64,000 bases of DNA, from positions 1-64,000 of the forward strand of contig JAJPEN010000024.1 of assembly GCA_021166835.1 (NCBI GenBank), written 5' to 3'. Positions 47,419 through 55,016 of this stretch are shown here, piece after piece. The DNA comes from Burkholderiaceae bacterium (lineage in GTDB: Bacteria > Pseudomonadota > Gammaproteobacteria > Burkholderiales > Burkholderiaceae). Position numbers and translations under genes: made by a program. Each line of letters begins with the position of its first letter. The stretch's first letter is position 1. The notes under the pieces were generated by a model. That model made no database searches. It was not told where the DNA came from and worked only from the letters and a program-made list of their open reading frames with translations.

Positions 47419-48849
47419 GTGAAAATCCTGATCCTCGGCGCCGGTCGTGTCGGCGCGTCGGTTGCGGCGAGCCTCGTCTCCGAGCGCAACGACATCACGG
47501 TCATCGACACCGACCCGCTGCAGCTGCGCCAGCTCGCCGACAAGCTCGACCTGCGCACGGTGGCCGGCAACGGAACGCATCCGCCGGTGCTCGAGCAGGC
47601 CGGCGCCGAAGACGCCGACATGCTGATCGCCGCCGCCGCGCGCGACGAGACGAACCTCGTCGCCTGCCAGATCGCGGCGCGCATGTTCAACGTGCCCACG
47701 CGCATCGCGCGCGTGCGCGCTCCCGAGTTCCAGAATCATCCCGAGATCACCGGCGAGGGCGGCTTCTACGTCGACTACCTGATCTGCCCCGAACAGACGG
47801 TCACCGACTACATCTCGAAGCTGATCGAGTTTCCCGGCGCGCTGCAGGTGCTCGAGTTCGCCGGCGGGCGCGTCAGCCTGATCGCGGTGCGCGCGTATTC
47901 GGGCGGCCCGCTCGTCTCGCGCCACATCCGCGACCTGCGCGCGGCGCACCCCGACGTGGACATGCGCATCGTCGCGATCTTCCGCAACGACCGGCCGGTG
48001 CGGCCCGAAGGCGACACGAAGATCGAGCCGGGCGACGAGGTGTTCCTGCTCGCCCCGTCGAACCACATCCGCACCGCGTTGTCGGATCTGCGGCGCAACG
48101 ACGAGCCGGTGCGCCGCGTGATGATCGCCGGCGGCGGCAACATCGGGCTGCGCCTGGCGCGACACCTCGGCACCGCCTACCAGGTGAAGGTGATCGAGGG
48201 CAACCGCACCCGCTGCAACTACCTCGCCACGCAGCTGCCCACGTCCACGCTGATCCTGCATGGAGACTCCACCGACGAGACGCTGCTCGCCGAGGAAGGC
48301 GTGGCCGAGATGGATCTCTTCGTCGCGCTCACCTCCGACGACGAGACGAACATCATGTCGTGCATGCTCGCCAGGCGCATCGGCGCGCGGCGCACGATCG
48401 CGCTGATCAACCGGCAGGCCTACGCCGACCTCGTCGAGGGCAGTCGCATCGACATCGCGATCGTGCCTTCGCAGACGACGATCGGGCAGCTGCTCACGCA
48501 CGTGCGGCGCGGCGACGTCGTCTCGGTGCATTCGCTGCGCCGCGGCGCGGCCGAGGCGCTCGAGCTGATCGCGCACGGCGACCCGAAGTCGTCGAAGGTG
48601 GTCGGCCGGCGCATCGAGGAGATCGACCTGCCGCGCGGCGCGACGATCGGCGCGATCGTGCGCTCGCTCGACGGCGAACCGCTGCCGCTCGAGCCGGTGC
48701 GCGGCCGCGCGGCGCCGCGCTTCGAGGTCGTCATGGCGCACCACGACACCGAGATCCGCTCGGGCGACCACGTGATCGTGTTCGTCGACAACAAGCGCAC
48801 GATCCCGAAGGTCGAGAAATCGTTCCAGGTGAACGTCGGCTTCTTCTAG
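47419..48849 (+). CDS. trkA: Trk potassium uptake regulator TrkA
   Basis: 476 residues with the duplicated RCK layout of TrkA. The first Rossmann NAD-binding site is KILILGAGRVGASVAASLVS and the second is MIAGGGNIGLRLARHLGTAY; each is followed by a TrkA_C domain (IRTALSDLRR... and the C-terminal ETEIRSGDHVIVFVDN-like segment HDTEIRSGDHVIVFVDNKR). It gates TrkH as a cytosolic NAD(H)/ATP-binding ring. It starts at GTG 47419, 36 bp after ntrX, with no good ribosome-binding site. Its partner trkH lies 6 kb away, beyond the TRAP and amidase genes. Confidence 0.94.
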   Translation: MKILILGAGRVGASVAASLVSERNDITVIDTDPLQLRQLADKLDLRTVAGNGTHPPVLEQAGAEDADMLIAAAARDETNLVACQIAARMFNVPTRIARVRAPEFQNHPEITGEGGFYVDYLICPEQTVTDYISKLIEFPGALQVLEFAGGRVSLIAVRAYSGGPLVSRHIRDLRAAHPDVDMRIVAIFRNDRPVRPEGDTKIEPGDEVFLLAPSNHIRTALSDLRRNDEPVRRVMIAGGGNIGLRLARHLGTAYQVKVIEGNRTRCNYLATQLPTSTLILHGDSTDETLLAEEGVAEMDLFVALTSDDETNIMSCMLARRIGARRTIALINRQAYADLVEGSRIDIAIVPSQTTIGQLLTHVRRGDVVSVHSLRRGAAEALELIAHGDPKSSKVVGRRIEEIDLPRGATIGAIVRSLDGEPLPLEPVRGRAAPRFEVVMAHHDTEIRSGDHVIVFVDNKRTIPKVEKSFQVNVGFF

Positions 48850-48905
48850 TACGTTGCGGGCGCCGGACCGGCCCCGGCCGCCGCGGCTCGACGTCCGGCG
48901 TCACT

Positions 48906-48919
48906 ACGGGAAAACCCGT
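48906..48919. promoter_or_regulatory. Inverted repeat ACGGGAAAACCCGT upstream of the TRAP operon
   Basis: Arms ACGGG and CCCGT flank AAAA, in the 205-bp spacer between trkA and dctP. A 12/14 match in reverse orientation (ACGGGTTTTCCCCG) occurs at 56480-56493 after trkH. It could be an operator for TRAP-transporter control or part of a trkA terminator. Confidence 0.35.
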
Positions 48920-49054
48920 GCGCGGCGAACGATCGCGTGACAGCCCCTCCCGTCGTGATTAGCATTTGGTGCCTTTCGCGCAAGGGGCATCGATAGCCCG
49001 CGCCGAACGCAGAAAAACCGATTCCCGTTGCCATTCCTTTCCGGAGACACAAGC

Positions 49055-50179
49055 ATGGCCGAACAGATTCGCTCACGCCGCAAGTTCATCGGCACGGCTG
49101 CCGCTGCGGGCGCAGGAACGCTGGCTTTTCCGATGATCGTCAAGGCGCAGGGCCCGATCTCGATGCGCTGGCAGAGCACCTGGCCGTCGAAGGACATCTT
49201 CCACGAATACGCGATCGACTTCGCCAGGAAGGTCAACGACATGACCGGCGGCGACCTGAAGATCGAGGTGCTGCCCGCGGGCGCCGTCGTTCCCGCCTTC
49301 AACCTGCTCGATGCCGTGTCGAAAGGCACGCTCGATGGCGGCCACGGCGTCGTCGTCTACCACTACGGCAAGAACAACGCGCTCGCGTTGTGGGGCTCGG
49401 GCCCGGCCTACGGCATGGACGCGAACATGCTGCTCGCCTGGCACAAGTACGGCGGCGGCAAGGAGTTCCTCGAGCGGCTGTACCAGTCGATCGGCGCGCA
49501 GGTGAAGTCCTACGTCTACGGACCGATGGCCTCGCAGCCGCTGGGCTGGTTCAAGAAGCCGGTAACGAAGGCCGAGGACATGAAGGGGCTGAAGTTCCGC
49601 ACCGTCGGCCTGTCGATCGACGTCTTCACCGGCATGGGCGTCGCGGTGAACGCACTGCCCGGCGGCGAGATCGTCCCGGCGCTCGACCGCGGCCTGCTCG
49701 ACGGCGCCGAGTTCAACAACGCGAGTTCCGACCGCCTGCTCGGCTTCCCCGACGTCTCGAAGGTGTGCATGCTGCAGAGCTACCACCAGAACGCCGAACA
49801 GTTCGAGGTGCTCTTCAACAAGGCGAAGTTCGACGCCCTGCCCGAGAAGATGCGCGCGATCATCGACAACGCCGTCGAGGCCGCCTCGGCCGACATGTCG
49901 TGGAAGGCGATCGACCGCTACTCGAAGGACTACGAGGAGATGCAGGCCAAGGACGGCGTGAAGTTCTACAAGACGCCCGATCCGATCCTGCAGCAGCAAC
50001 TCGTCATCTACGACCAGGTCGCCGACAAGATGGCCGCGGGCAATCCGCTGTTCAAGGAGATCCTCGACTCGCAGCGCAAGTTCGCCGCGCGCACGGTGAA
50101 GTGGGATCTCGACACGAACACGAACCGTCGCATGGCCTACAACCACTACTTCGGGCCGAAGCAGCAGAAGAAAGGCTGA
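49055..50179 (+). CDS. dctP: TRAP transporter substrate-binding protein DctP
   Basis: 374 residues. The N-terminus MAEQIRSRRKFIGTAAAAGA carries a twin-arginine-type motif (RSRRKFIG), and cleavage is likely near IVKAQG. The DctP fold follows: MRWQSTWPSKDIFHEYAIDF, WGSGPAYGMDANMLLAWHKY, MKGLKFRTVGLSIDVFTGMG and EFNNASSDRLLGFPDVSKV, the last resembling 2-oxo/hydroxy-carboxylate (TakP-like) binders. GGAGA lies 7 bp upstream of the ATG. It captures a small carboxylate in the periplasm for the DctQM symporter encoded next; the ligand is inferred only. Confidence 0.92.
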   Translation: MAEQIRSRRKFIGTAAAAGAGTLAFPMIVKAQGPISMRWQSTWPSKDIFHEYAIDFARKVNDMTGGDLKIEVLPAGAVVPAFNLLDAVSKGTLDGGHGVVVYHYGKNNALALWGSGPAYGMDANMLLAWHKYGGGKEFLERLYQSIGAQVKSYVYGPMASQPLGWFKKPVTKAEDMKGLKFRTVGLSIDVFTGMGVAVNALPGGEIVPALDRGLLDGAEFNNASSDRLLGFPDVSKVCMLQSYHQNAEQFEVLFNKAKFDALPEKMRAIIDNAVEAASADMSWKAIDRYSKDYEEMQAKDGVKFYKTPDPILQQQLVIYDQVADKMAAGNPLFKEILDSQRKFAARTVKWDLDTNTNRRMAYNHYFGPKQQKKG

Positions 50180-50404
50180 CGCCCGAGCGGCGACGGGCGC
50201 CATCGCGCGGCTGACCGCCCGCCGGAGCGCATCCGCGTTCCGGTGGGCCGGCCCGGGATGTTGCGCTCGCACGGGCGGTGCGCCTGCCCGCAGGATGGGG
50301 CGACTCCCCGCGCGCAGGGGTGCTCGCCTCCCGTCGCCGCCCTTTCGCCCCGCCGTCGCCTGGCGCGCGGCACGGGCTTCGATGCAGCAGCACGCAGGGC
50401 CATC

Positions 50405-51004
50405 ATGCAAAACCTGTTTCTGGCCGTCGACCGGTTCAACACCCGGATCGGTCACTTCTTCGCGTGGCTGATCGTCGCGCTCACCGGGCTGATTACCTGG
50501 GAGGTGTTCTCGCGCTATGCGCTGAATGCGCCGCACCCGTGGGCCTTCGACGCGCAGATGATGCTCTACGGCACGCTGTTCATGATGGCGGGCGCCTACA
50601 CGCTGGCGGCCAACGGGCACGTGCGCGGCGACATCCTCTACGGTTTCTTCTCGCCGCGTGCGCAGGCCTTCTTCGACCTGGTGCTCTACATCGTCTTCTT
50701 CATTCCCGGCATCGTCGCGATGGTGTGGGCGGGCTACGTCTATGCCGGCGAGTCCTTCGAGATCCGCGAGCACTCGTCGATCACCGCGAACGGGCCGCCG
50801 ATCTACCCGTTCAAGGCGGTGATCCCGCTGGCCGGCGCGCTGCTGATCCTGCAGGGCGCGATCGAGATCCTGCGCTGCATCGTGTGCCTGAAGACCGGCG
50901 CATGGCCGAAGCGGCTCGACGACGTCGAGGAAGTCGACGTGGACAAGCTGCGCGCGATGGTCAAAGAGCACGTCGCCGAGAACGCGGCGCACGACGCGCA
51001 CTGA
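50405..51004 (+). CDS. dctQ: TRAP transporter small permease DctQ
   Basis: 199 residues with four membrane helices, including FFAWLIVALTGLITWEVFSR, MMLYGTLFMMAGAYTLAANG, FDLVLYIVFFIPGIVAMVWA and FKAVIPLAGALLILQGAIEI. RYALNAPHPWAFDAQMML is typical of DctQ. The ATG at 50405 is chosen over an upstream frame that is Arg/Pro-rich. The 225-bp spacer after dctP holds no recognised gene. It pairs with DctM, whose AAGGAG begins at the dctQ stop. Confidence 0.9.
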   Translation: MQNLFLAVDRFNTRIGHFFAWLIVALTGLITWEVFSRYALNAPHPWAFDAQMMLYGTLFMMAGAYTLAANGHVRGDILYGFFSPRAQAFFDLVLYIVFFIPGIVAMVWAGYVYAGESFEIREHSSITANGPPIYPFKAVIPLAGALLILQGAIEILRCIVCLKTGAWPKRLDDVEEVDVDKLRAMVKEHVAENAAHDAH

Positions 51005-51018
51005 AGGAGCCGAACGAG

Positions 51019-52929
51019 ATGCGCAAGGAACTCCTCTTCGGCCTGTCGATCCTCGGCCTGATCGTCCTCGCCGTTGCCCTGCTCACGCCCTGGGGCTCGC
51101 TCACCAGCGGCCACCTCGGCCTGCTGATGCTCGCGCTGATCGTCGCCGCGATCATGCTCGGCTTTCCCACCGCGTTCACGCTGATGGGCATGGGCGTGAT
51201 GTTCGCGTTCTTCGCCTACATGGATCGAACGGGAAGCACCGAGCAGGCGATCCACCAGACGCTCGACCTGATGGTCCAGCGCACCTATGCGGTGATGGCC
51301 AACGACGTGCTGATCGCGGTGCCGCTGTTCGTGTTCATGGGCTATCTGGTCGAGCGCGCGAACCTGATCGAGCGGCTGTTCAAGTCGTTGCACCTGGCCA
51401 TGGCGCGGCTGCCCGGCTCGCTGGCGGTGGCCACGATCTTCACCTGCGCGGTGTTCGCCACCGCCACCGGCATCGTCGGCGCCGTAGTTACGTTGATGGG
51501 GCTGCTCGCGCTGCCGGCGATGCTCAAGGCCGGCTACGACACGCGCGTTTCGGCCGGCGCGATCACCGCGGGCGGTTGCCTGGGCATCCTGATTCCGCCG
51601 TCGGTGCTGCTGATCGTCTACGGCGCCACCGCCGGCGTGTCGGTCGTGCAGCTGTATGCGGGCGCCTTCTTCCCCGGAATCATGCTCGCGGGCCTGTACA
51701 TCCTGTACGTGATCATCCTGGCGAAGATCAAGCCGCACCTGATGCCGCCGCTGCCCGACGAGGCGCGGCACGTCGTGCTGTCGGCTCCGGCGGAACGCTT
51801 GCGCGAGCGCTTCGGCAACCGTGCGCTGCCGGCGATCGTGCGCGCGATGAAAGGCTCGCGCAACGCCGAACTGCCGATGTCGACGCTCGCCCGCCAGCTG
51901 TTCGTCACGCTGCTGCCGGCAATCACGCTGTTCGTGATGCTCGCGCTCGCGTGGCAAAGCGCCACCGCGCCGAAAGTCCAGTTCGACACCAGCGGACTGC
52001 AGCAGCTCGGCGGCTACGCCACTGCCGACAACTCGCTCGACGGCGGCCTCGCCGAGCCGCAAGCCGACGACAACACGGTGGCGGAGCCGGCCGGCGCCGC
52101 TGCATCGGCCTCCGCCTCCACGGCCGAGCCCGGCGATGCCGCTACCGCCGAACAGCAGGCCGGCACGAAGCTGAGCGAAGTGCCGATCTGGTTCTGGACG
52201 ATGGCCGCGCTGGGCGCGCTGCTGCTCTTCGCCTACTACCTGATGCTCAGCTTCGCGCGGCTCGAGATCTTCCGCATGCTGCTGGCGTCGTTCTTCCCGC
52301 TCGCCACGCTGATCGTCGCCGTGCTCGGCTCGATCGTGTTCGGGCTGGCCACGCCGAGCGAAGCGGCGGCGGTCGGCTCCTTCGGCGGCTTCCTGCTCGC
52401 GATCGCCTACCGGCAACTGAATGCCGAGGTGATGAAGGAGTCGGTGTTCCTCACCGCGAAGACCTCGGCGATGGTGTGCTGGCTGTTCGTCGGCTCGTCG
52501 ATCTTCTCGGCCGCCTTCGCGCTGCTCGGCGGCCAGGAGCTGATCGAGCGCTGGGTGCTGTCGCTCGGACTGTCGAAGGTGCAGTTCCTGCTGCTCGCGC
52601 AGGTGATCATCTTCCTGCTCGGCTGGCCGCTCGAGTGGACCGAGATCATCGTCATCTTCATGCCGATCTTCATTCCGCTGGTCGCGCACTTCCAGGTGGA
52701 CCCGCTGTTCTTCGGGCTGCTCGTCGCGCTGAACCTGCAGACCGCCTTCCTCTCGCCGCCGGTGGCGATGGCCGCGTTCTACCTGAAGGGCGTCGCGCCG
52801 CCGCACGTGACGCTCGGGCAGATCTTCATGGGGATGATGCCGTTCATGGGGCTGCAGATCCTCGCGATCTTCATCCTGTACATGTTCCCCGGGATGGGGC
52901 TGTGGTTGCCGTCGGTGCTGTATCGGTGA
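51019..52929 (+). CDS. dctM: TRAP transporter large permease DctM
   Basis: 636 residues, longer than the usual about 430. The conserved core is present: MLGFPTAFTLMGMGVMFAFF, VPLFVFMGYLVERANLIERL, GAITAGGCLGILIPPSVLLI, PSEAAAVGSFGGFLLAIAYR and LNLQTAFLSPPVAMAAFYLK. A large insert (about residues 255-395) contains one extra membrane segment and an Ala/Ser/Glu-rich stretch (AEPAGAAASASASTAEPGDA). Such long DctM forms occur in some TRAP systems. It imports its substrate with a Na+ or H+ gradient. AAGGAG lies 9 bp before the ATG. Confidence 0.93.
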   Translation: MRKELLFGLSILGLIVLAVALLTPWGSLTSGHLGLLMLALIVAAIMLGFPTAFTLMGMGVMFAFFAYMDRTGSTEQAIHQTLDLMVQRTYAVMANDVLIAVPLFVFMGYLVERANLIERLFKSLHLAMARLPGSLAVATIFTCAVFATATGIVGAVVTLMGLLALPAMLKAGYDTRVSAGAITAGGCLGILIPPSVLLIVYGATAGVSVVQLYAGAFFPGIMLAGLYILYVIILAKIKPHLMPPLPDEARHVVLSAPAERLRERFGNRALPAIVRAMKGSRNAELPMSTLARQLFVTLLPAITLFVMLALAWQSATAPKVQFDTSGLQQLGGYATADNSLDGGLAEPQADDNTVAEPAGAAASASASTAEPGDAATAEQQAGTKLSEVPIWFWTMAALGALLLFAYYLMLSFARLEIFRMLLASFFPLATLIVAVLGSIVFGLATPSEAAAVGSFGGFLLAIAYRQLNAEVMKESVFLTAKTSAMVCWLFVGSSIFSAAFALLGGQELIERWVLSLGLSKVQFLLLAQVIIFLLGWPLEWTEIIVIFMPIFIPLVAHFQVDPLFFGLLVALNLQTAFLSPPVAMAAFYLKGVAPPHVTLGQIFMGMMPFMGLQILAIFILYMFPGMGLWLPSVLYR

Positions 52930-52981
52930 GTGTGGCGGGGTGACCGGGGGTGCCGCCGGGGATCGGCGGCGCGTCGAACAC

Positions 52982-53037
52982 GACTTGCCCCCCGTCGGCG
53001 TTTGCGTGGCTTGCGCCACGCCGCCGGGGGACAAGTC
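52982..53037 (+). terminator. Nested hairpin after dctM
   Basis: Outer arms GACTTG (52982-52987) with CAAGTC (53032-53037) and CCCCCG (52989-52994) with CGGGGG (53025-53030); inner arms GCGTGGC (53004-53010) and GCCACGC (53015-53021). A strong structure about 50 bp after the dctM stop, but without a T-run. Confidence 0.45.
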
Positions 53038-53040
53038 TGC

Positions 53041-53067
53041 GGCGGAGGCGGTTCGGACGCCTCCGCC
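53041..53067 (+). terminator. 9-bp GC-rich hairpin after dctM
   Basis: GGCGGAGGC (53041-53049) pairs perfectly with GCCTCCGCC (53059-53067) around a 9-nt loop. It directly follows the larger nested hairpin; no T-run, so termination is plausible but not shown. Confidence 0.4.
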
Positions 53068-53116
53068 TCAGCAGTTGCCCGCTGCCGCCGCCTCTGGCTC
53101 AGCAGTTGCCCGCTGC
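53067..53116. repeat. 19-bp direct repeat
   Basis: CTCAGCAGTTGCCCGCTGC occurs at 53067-53085 and again, identically, at 53098-53116; the starts are 31 bp apart. The second copy runs into palindromic element copy B. Confidence 0.75.
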
Positions 53117-53177
53117 AAAACACAGCGTTTTTCGTTGCGAAGCCGTTTGCGCAGCAGAGAATGCAGTGTTTTGCAGC
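53112..53177. repeat. Palindromic interspersed element, copy B
   Basis: GCTGCAAAACAC (53112-53123) and GTGTTTTGCAGC (53166-53177) form a perfect 12-bp terminal stem. The interior words CAGCGTTT, CGAAGC and the end TTTTGCAGCG are shared with copies at 26.2 and 29.4 kb. Confidence 0.65.
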
Positions 53178-53287
53178 GTGTCGGTGGGTCTCGTTGCCGG
53201 GCAGGCGCCGCTACCGGCCATTGACGCCCCAAACGCGCGCGCCGCAACGTAGAGCCCCCAGCGCACACTCCCAAACCACACGCCGCC

Positions 53288-54613
53288 ATGCCCGACGCCC
53301 ACGCAGCCCTCACCGCTCTCGATGCAGCCCGCGAAATCCGTGAGCGACGCCTCGGCTGCATCGACTACACCGAGGCTCTGCTGAAGGTCATCGACGAACG
53401 CGAGCCCGAGGTGCAGGCCTGGGAGCGTCTCGATCGCACGCAGGTTCTTGCGGCGGCGCGCGCCATCGACGACGCGATCGCGCGCGGCGACGCAGGCGGC
53501 CCGCTGCTCGGCGTGCCTGTCGGGATCAAGGACATCATCGACGTGCGCGGCATGCCCACCGGCGACGGCACCGTGCTGCACGCCGGCCGCATCGCGAGCG
53601 ACGACGCCGCGCTCGTGCACGCGATGCGTCGAGCCGGCGGCTGGCCGATCGGCAAGGCGGTGACGACCGAGCTTGCCACCTACGCGCCCGGCAAGACGCG
53701 CAATCCGCACGATTTCGCACACTCCCCCGGCGGTTCGTCGAGCGGTTCGGCCGCGGCGGTGGCCTGCGGCATGGTGCCGCTGGCGATCGGAACCCAGACG
53801 AACGGATCGGTGATCCGGCCCGCTTCGTTCTGCGGTGTCGTCGGCTACAAGCCGAGCTTCGGGCGCATCGCGCGCGGCGGCGTGCTGCGCCAGTCGCCCA
53901 CGCTCGACCAGATCGGCGTGTTCGCGCGCAACGTCGACGACGCCGCAGCGCTCGCCGAGGCGCTCTTCGGGCCCGATCCTTCCGACCCGGCTACCGCACT
54001 CGCGCCGATGCCGCCGCTTGCCGCGATTGCCGCGCAAACGCCGCCGACCCGGCTGCACCTGGCGTGGACGCGCACTCCCTGGTGGGATCGCGTCGCATCC
54101 GACGCGCGGGCCGCCTTCGACGAATGGATCGAGTCGCTCGGAGACGCGGTCGAATCGATCGAGCTTCCCGCCGATGCACAGCCTGCGATCGGCTGGCTGC
54201 GTACCGTCATGGAAGCCGACATCGCCGCGTCGTACGAGCGCGAGTACGACACCGGCCGCCTGCAGTTGTCGGAGTCGCTGCAGCGGCAGATCGAACGAGG
54301 GCGCGCGATCACCGCCGTCGACTACCGCAAGGCGATCGAGAACCGCGCGCGCGTCGTGGCATCGATCGACCCGTTCTTCGACCGCTTCGACGCGATCGCC
54401 TGCCCCGCCACGCTCGGCACCGCGCCGCCGGCTTCCGAAGGCACCGGCGATCCGCTGATGTGCACGCTGTGGACCTACATCGGCGCGCCGGCGATCAGCC
54501 TGCCGCTGCTCGCGGGCGCGAACGGCCTGCCGCTCGGCGTCCAACTGGTCGGCCGGCACGGCGACGATGCCCGCCTGCTGCGCACCGCCCGAGCGCTGAT
54601 GCAGGCGTCTTGA
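53288..54613 (+). CDS. Amidase signature family protein
   Basis: 441 residues. The Ser-cisSer-Lys triad is visible: Lys in GVPVGIKDIIDVRG (about residue 80) and the Gly/Ser-rich motif SPGGSSSGSAAAVACGMVPL with both catalytic Ser (about 150-170), followed by GTQTNGSVIRPASFCGVVGY. Members hydrolyse amides, ureides or transamidate Glu-tRNA(Gln); length and lack of gatB/gatC neighbours argue against GatA. It may process an amide imported by the adjacent TRAP system, though several hairpins separate it from dctM. Confidence 0.9.
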   Translation: MPDAHAALTALDAAREIRERRLGCIDYTEALLKVIDEREPEVQAWERLDRTQVLAAARAIDDAIARGDAGGPLLGVPVGIKDIIDVRGMPTGDGTVLHAGRIASDDAALVHAMRRAGGWPIGKAVTTELATYAPGKTRNPHDFAHSPGGSSSGSAAAVACGMVPLAIGTQTNGSVIRPASFCGVVGYKPSFGRIARGGVLRQSPTLDQIGVFARNVDDAAALAEALFGPDPSDPATALAPMPPLAAIAAQTPPTRLHLAWTRTPWWDRVASDARAAFDEWIESLGDAVESIELPADAQPAIGWLRTVMEADIAASYEREYDTGRLQLSESLQRQIERGRAITAVDYRKAIENRARVVASIDPFFDRFDAIACPATLGTAPPASEGTGDPLMCTLWTYIGAPAISLPLLAGANGLPLGVQLVGRHGDDARLLRTARALMQAS

Positions 54614-54710
54614 CGCCGGTCGCGCCGGTCCCGCCGCACGCATCCGCCGCCGATGCACGTGTCATCATCCCGCTGACGCAGACCCCCGCGCCCTCCGGTA
54701 CCATCTCCGC

Positions 54711-55016
54711 ATGAGCTCGATCGACACGCTGCTGCGGCAGCTCGCGTCGGCCGGCGAGCCGGCGCCGCTGCCCGAAGCGCTCGTCTTCCTGAAGACGCGC
54801 CTGGGCCGCGAGGAATCGCGACGCGCTGAAGCGACGATCCCGCGCCGCCTGCGCACGGTGCTCGCGCTGGTCGACGGCCGGCGCAGCGTGCAGGTGCTGC
54901 GTACGCTGCTGCACAGCTATCGCGGCCTCGACGATGCGCTCGACATGCTGCACAAGATGGGCCTGATCGAGCCGCTACCCGAGCGCTGGGATCTCGGTCC
55001 GACCGGCTCCGATTGA
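54711..55016 (+). CDS. Small hypothetical protein overlapping trkH
   Basis: 101 residues, family not recognised. It is soluble and has no signal peptide. The C-terminal half (VLALVDGRRSVQVLRTLLHS, then DDALDMLHKMGLIEPLP) looks like a small helical or winged-helix-like domain of the sort found at the ends of bacterial regulators. Its stop overlaps the TTG of trkH (TTGA at 55013-55016), which implies translational coupling and a possible link to potassium uptake. Start at the ATG 54711, though no strong ribosome-binding site precedes it. Confidence 0.7.
   Translation: MSSIDTLLRQLASAGEPAPLPEALVFLKTRLGREESRRAEATIPRRLRTVLALVDGRRSVQVLRTLLHSYRGLDDALDMLHKMGLIEPLPERWDLGPTGSD

Larger units (their letters stand above)
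52930..53287. other. Structured intergenic region after dctM
   Basis: 358 bp without a gene. It contains a nested hairpin (52982-53037), a 9-bp hairpin (53041-53067), a 19-bp direct repeat (53067-53085 and 53098-53116) and palindromic element copy B (53112-53177). dctM transcription most likely ends here and the amidase gene starts its own transcript. Confidence 0.6.

Noticed and set aside
53288..54613. Amidase as GatA of the tRNA-dependent amidotransferase
   Set aside because: No gatB or gatC is adjacent, and the sequence between the catalytic motifs fits the broad amidase family rather than GatA specifically.
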